From: Acinetobacter bereziniae
Lineage (GTDB): Bacteria > Pseudomonadota > Gammaproteobacteria > Pseudomonadales > Moraxellaceae
DNA length: 46,000 nt
Assembly (NCBI GenBank): GCA_009912575.1
Contig: WNDP01000016.1
Coordinates: forward strand, 1 to 46,000
Reading direction: 5' to 3'
A model generated the notes under the pieces. That model was not told the origin of the DNA and ran no database searches. It worked only from the letters and a program-made list of their open reading frames with translations. Each line of letters opens with the position of its first letter. Position 1 is the first letter of the stretch. Of this stretch, positions 43,554 through 46,000 are shown piece by piece. The position numbers were made by a program, and so were the translations under genes.

Positions 43554-43709
43554 ATAGAGGGTTTGGATTTGGTGGTGGAGTTTTGTACACATGAGGTTGC
43601 TGAGTCTGAACAGACACAGTCTGAGTCGAAAACTAAAATCAATAGGGGGAATAACGTTATGAAGGAGGTACAAAAAAGTTTAAAGCAGTCAGTATCGATA
43701 ATAAATTGA
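43554..43709 (+). pseudogene. Degenerate second copy of the 3' end of the metal-binding-type gene
   Basis: The frame EGLDLVVEFCTHEVAESEQT with QSESKTKINRG and a VQKSLKQSVSIIN end closely matches the last 55 or so codons of the gene at 22565-23494 (EGLDLVEEFYTDEVTESKQT, QSESKSKVKTK, IQQGLQGSVRAVN). At DNA level the first 20 bases (AGAGGGTTTGGATTTGGTGG) are identical in both. There is no start codon for this piece in its frame except inside the immunity gene. It is a truncated remnant and marks one edge of the inserted 20 kb block. Confidence 0.75.
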
Positions 43710-43719
43710 TGTAACAGTT

Positions 43720-43737
43720 GAGTAGCTTTTGCTACTC
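43720..43737. terminator. Hairpin after the duplicated fragment
   Basis: GAGTAGC-TTTT-GCTACTC is a 7-bp perfect hairpin directly after the fragment's stop. It lacks a U run, so its strength as a terminator is uncertain. It may be the original end of the duplicated gene's transcript. Confidence 0.4.
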
Positions 43738-44055
43738 ATAACATAATAATAAATCCTTATTTTTTTTACCAAATAAATTTATTTATATTAGTTTGGAGGG
43801 AATATTAAATTTTTAACTAATCACATAGATTTTATTTTTTTGCTTCATTTTGGCTCAATATTAAAATTAAATTGCACTAAATAAGTTCATTTATATAGTT
43901 TTTTTAAAAACCAAAATTAAAATATAATATTCATGAATTCAATGGATTAGTTATGTTTATGTTTGAAATTTAAGCGGTTAAAATGTGGAGGTATTGTGAA
44001 TTATTTGTAAATAAATATATATTTGTGTAGTTTAATTTAACATTAAAAATTACTA
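43738..44055. promoter_or_regulatory. AT-rich leader of the cdiBA operon
   Basis: About 320 bases without a gene, very AT-rich, upstream of cdiB. Long T and A tracts and several TATAAT-like words (for example AAATATAATATTC near 43919) are present. The promoter is presumably here; its exact position is not assigned. Confidence 0.35.
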
Positions 44056-45834
44056 ATGACTATTTTAAAATGTAATAGAATAGGGAAACTATATTTTATA
44101 TCTTTAATATATTCTTATCCCATATTTTTATACGCTGCGGACATACCCGTAAAATCAGGTATGGTTGATTTGACACCAGAAATTATTCGTCAAGATCAAC
44201 GCATTAACGAACTAGAAAAAAAATTAGCTGATGAAAATATACTTTTAGCACCACAACAAAAAATTGAAAAATTGAGTCGTGATCTTGTTGTTATTTCTGA
44301 AACACTCTGTTTTGAAATAAAACAACTGAGTTTCGTTATAAATGATCCATTGCAGAGTAAAAATCAAAATATTTTTAATAGTTTGTTTTATGATTTGAAT
44401 CAGCCCAATTTTGTTATCGGGCAATGTATAGGCACTCAAAGCCTACAGAATTTAGTGAAATATGCGCAAAATGAGCTGATCAAACAAGGACTAATTACCA
44501 CTCAAATGGTAGTCAACCCACAAGACTTGACTCAAGGTCATCTAGTTTTAAATATCCATGCAGGTCGAATTCATCAAATACTTTCAAAAGATAAATCAGT
44601 AAATAAGGTAGAGATCTTCACTGCATTACCGATAAAAAATCATGAAATTTTAAATCTTAAAAAAATTGATCAAGGTTTAGAAAATCTAAAACGAACTTCA
44701 AATCGCGATGTGGATATCAAGATAGAACCCGCTGTAGCTCAAGATGGTAAAGAGCTGGTTGGCTATAGTAATCTTATTGTGACTTCAAGACCTTATAAAA
44801 AACTAGGATTGAACATAAATATTGATAATTCAGGGTCAAAAAGTACTGGTGAATATATTGGAAGTTTAGGGATTAGCTTAAATAATCCATTGAGTTTAAA
44901 TGATTCACTGAATATCAATTTAAGCCATTCACTCGATGATTGGAAAAAAGATTTTAATCAAAGTTTTTATATCAACTATTCACTCCCATTTCGGAACTAT
45001 GAACTATCTGCGACTCATAATGAATATAAATATGAGCAAAAGGTTGCAGGGTTTGATGCTCCAATTTTATATAGTGGAAAAACAAAACAAAGTAATTTAA
45101 CACTTACACGTATGATCAGCCGTGGTTCACATCATAAAACCAGTATTTATACCAAGGGTTATCATAAAGAAAATCAGAATTTTATTGAGAATATAGAAGT
45201 CAATGTACAACGTAGAGAAACTACGGGATGGAATGCCGGCCTTCAACATCGACAATATATTGGCAATGCATTACTCGATTTGAATCTTGATTATCGACGA
45301 GGCACTGGCGCATTAAATGCTCAATCTGCACCAGAAGAAAGAATTGTTGATATCTATGGACAACCATTACCTGTCGAAGGGTATGCACGTGCTCCGCTTT
45401 GGAGTGCTGATATTCGTTACTCTCAGCCCTTTACAATTCTGAATCAACCTGTCCAATACCGCTTAAATTGGCGTGGGCAATTTGCACCTAAAATTTTAGT
45501 TCCTCAAGATCGTTTTTATATTGGTGGGCGCTACAGTGTTCGTGGCTTTGATGGTGAGGTCATGCTGTCAGGTGATAACGGTCACTATTTACAACAAGAG
45601 TTTAGTTGGAATTCGCCTATTACTGCAACTCAGTTTTATGCAGCTATCGATCAAGGGTGGGTCAATGGACGGAATAGTTATTCTGGACAACGTCATCTAA
45701 TTGGAAGTGTATTGGGTACACGCAGTTATTTTAAAGGTATCTATCTAGATACCTTTGTGGGGCACGGTATTGAGGCACCTAAGCTCATTAAAAAAGAATG
45801 GGTTGCTGGCTTTAGTTTAAATTTTTCATATTAA
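44056..45834 (+). CDS. cdiB: Two-partner secretion outer-membrane transporter (CdiB/ShlB type)
   Basis: This 592 aa protein should export the large exoprotein that follows. It has a signal peptide (ISLIYSYPIFLYAADIP), then a short coiled coil (about residues 45-80), POTRA domains (80-240: LSFVINDP, YAQNELIKQGLITTQMVVNP, LVLNIHAGRIHQI) and a 16-stranded barrel of the FhaC/ShlB family. The conserved lid-lock motifs are VRGFDGE, with GGRYSVRGFDG near residue 497, and a C-terminal aromatic residue (FSLNFSY). Upstream of the coiled coil it lacks an extra domain. The start at 44056 gives the right signal peptide. It lies 26 nt before cdiA. Confidence 0.92.
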   Translation: MTILKCNRIGKLYFISLIYSYPIFLYAADIPVKSGMVDLTPEIIRQDQRINELEKKLADENILLAPQQKIEKLSRDLVVISETLCFEIKQLSFVINDPLQSKNQNIFNSLFYDLNQPNFVIGQCIGTQSLQNLVKYAQNELIKQGLITTQMVVNPQDLTQGHLVLNIHAGRIHQILSKDKSVNKVEIFTALPIKNHEILNLKKIDQGLENLKRTSNRDVDIKIEPAVAQDGKELVGYSNLIVTSRPYKKLGLNINIDNSGSKSTGEYIGSLGISLNNPLSLNDSLNINLSHSLDDWKKDFNQSFYINYSLPFRNYELSATHNEYKYEQKVAGFDAPILYSGKTKQSNLTLTRMISRGSHHKTSIYTKGYHKENQNFIENIEVNVQRRETTGWNAGLQHRQYIGNALLDLNLDYRRGTGALNAQSAPEERIVDIYGQPLPVEGYARAPLWSADIRYSQPFTILNQPVQYRLNWRGQFAPKILVPQDRFYIGGRYSVRGFDGEVMLSGDNGHYLQQEFSWNSPITATQFYAAIDQGWVNGRNSYSGQRHLIGSVLGTRSYFKGIYLDTFVGHGIEAPKLIKKEWVAGFSLNFSY

Positions 45835-45860
45835 TCAAAAAACTTTTTGGAACATTAGAA

Positions 45861-46000
45861 ATGAATAAAAATCGTTATCGTATTATTTTTAGCAAAGCAA
45901 AAAATATGTTTGTTGCTGTTGCAGAGAATATCAAAAGTCAGAGCAAATCTGCTGGACAAAGTACACAACAAGTTTGCTTTGAAGAGTTAGTAAATACACA
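45861..46000 (+). CDS. cdiA: CdiA-type exoprotein, N-terminal fragment (runs off the window)
   Basis: The ATG at 45861 follows GGAACATTAGAA. The first 46 residues contain an extended signal peptide of the type used by large two-partner secretion proteins (MNKNRYRIIFSKAKNMFVAV, then AENIKSQSKSAG). The window ends inside the gene. With CdiB directly upstream this is expected to be a contact-dependent inhibition adhesin-toxin or a filamentous haemagglutinin-like adhesin; the toxin end and any cdiI immunity gene lie to the right. Confidence 0.85.
   Translation, partial: MNKNRYRIIFSKAKNMFVAVAENIKSQSKSAGQSTQQVCFEELVNT

Noticed and set aside
1-46000. CRISPR array or tRNA gene
   Set aside because: No regularly spaced direct repeats with unique spacers and no cloverleaf-forming sequence with T-loop motif were seen while reading both strands; very short or degenerate examples could be missed by eye.

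Overview
The window looks like the chromosome of an Acinetobacter species: AT-rich, with Acinetobacter-type dusA, HsdR, VgrG and a CdiB/CdiA pair. No rRNA or tRNA gene was seen. Apart from a short LysR/dusA stretch it is almost all accessory DNA. These assignments come from reading motifs by eye; no database search was possible.

Layout. (1) 1-1069: a DUF695-type gene that has lost its 5' end beside a repeat that may mark an old recombination junction. (2) 1466-3461: a LysR regulator convergent with dusA. (3) 3579 to about 11.6 kb: an element starting with a tyrosine integrase directly upstream of dusA, a known integrase target. It has an EEP-fold phosphatase/nuclease with a small partner, a leftward operon of small phage-like genes ending in a PrtN-like activator, a self-cleaving CI/LexA-type repressor with four matching 14-bp operators around two promoters, and a rightward operon (144 aa protein, large membrane protein with an HNH-like motif, YkgJ-type cysteine-cluster protein). 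No capsid, tail or packaging genes are present, so it is a satellite-like or decayed element. (4) 11.7-15.1 kb: small membrane, secreted and zinc-ribbon proteins, then a highly structured RNA candidate resembling the phage C4 antisense RNA. (5) 15.6-19.1 kb: a small protein, a DUF1275 membrane protein and a TonB-dependent siderophore receptor. (6) 20.2-23.5 kb: DUF932, YqaJ and a metal-binding-type protein, each preceded by a terminator-like hairpin. (7) 23.6-36.1 kb: a two-gene operon (334 aa soluble protein plus a four-helix membrane protein), divergent from a complete type I restriction-modification system (hsdM-hsdS-hsdR), then a serine recombinase followed by two ParB/RepB-like genes. (8) 36.8-43.5 kb: a five-fold HTH-repeat protein, then VgrG, a PoNe-type DNase effector and a PoNi-type immunity protein. 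(9) 43.55-46.0 kb: a degenerate second copy of the 3' end of the 22565-23494 gene, then cdiB and the start of cdiA.

Regions 7 and 8 lie between two copies of the same gene end (23.33-23.49 and 43.55-43.71 kb), so about 20 kb of defence and competition genes appear to be cargo in one hotspot. The best candidates for undescribed biology are the 334 aa/4TM operon beside the restriction system, the HNH-like membrane protein/YkgJ operon, the EEP pair, the recombinase-ParB-RepB trio and the HTH-repeat protein.

Three genes on the minus strand (6487-6677, 23605-24209, 32817-33691) are each broken by a -1 shift at a run of six or eight A. Each reads through convincingly if one A is added. These could be homopolymer errors in the assembly or real slippage sites; both readings are recorded.
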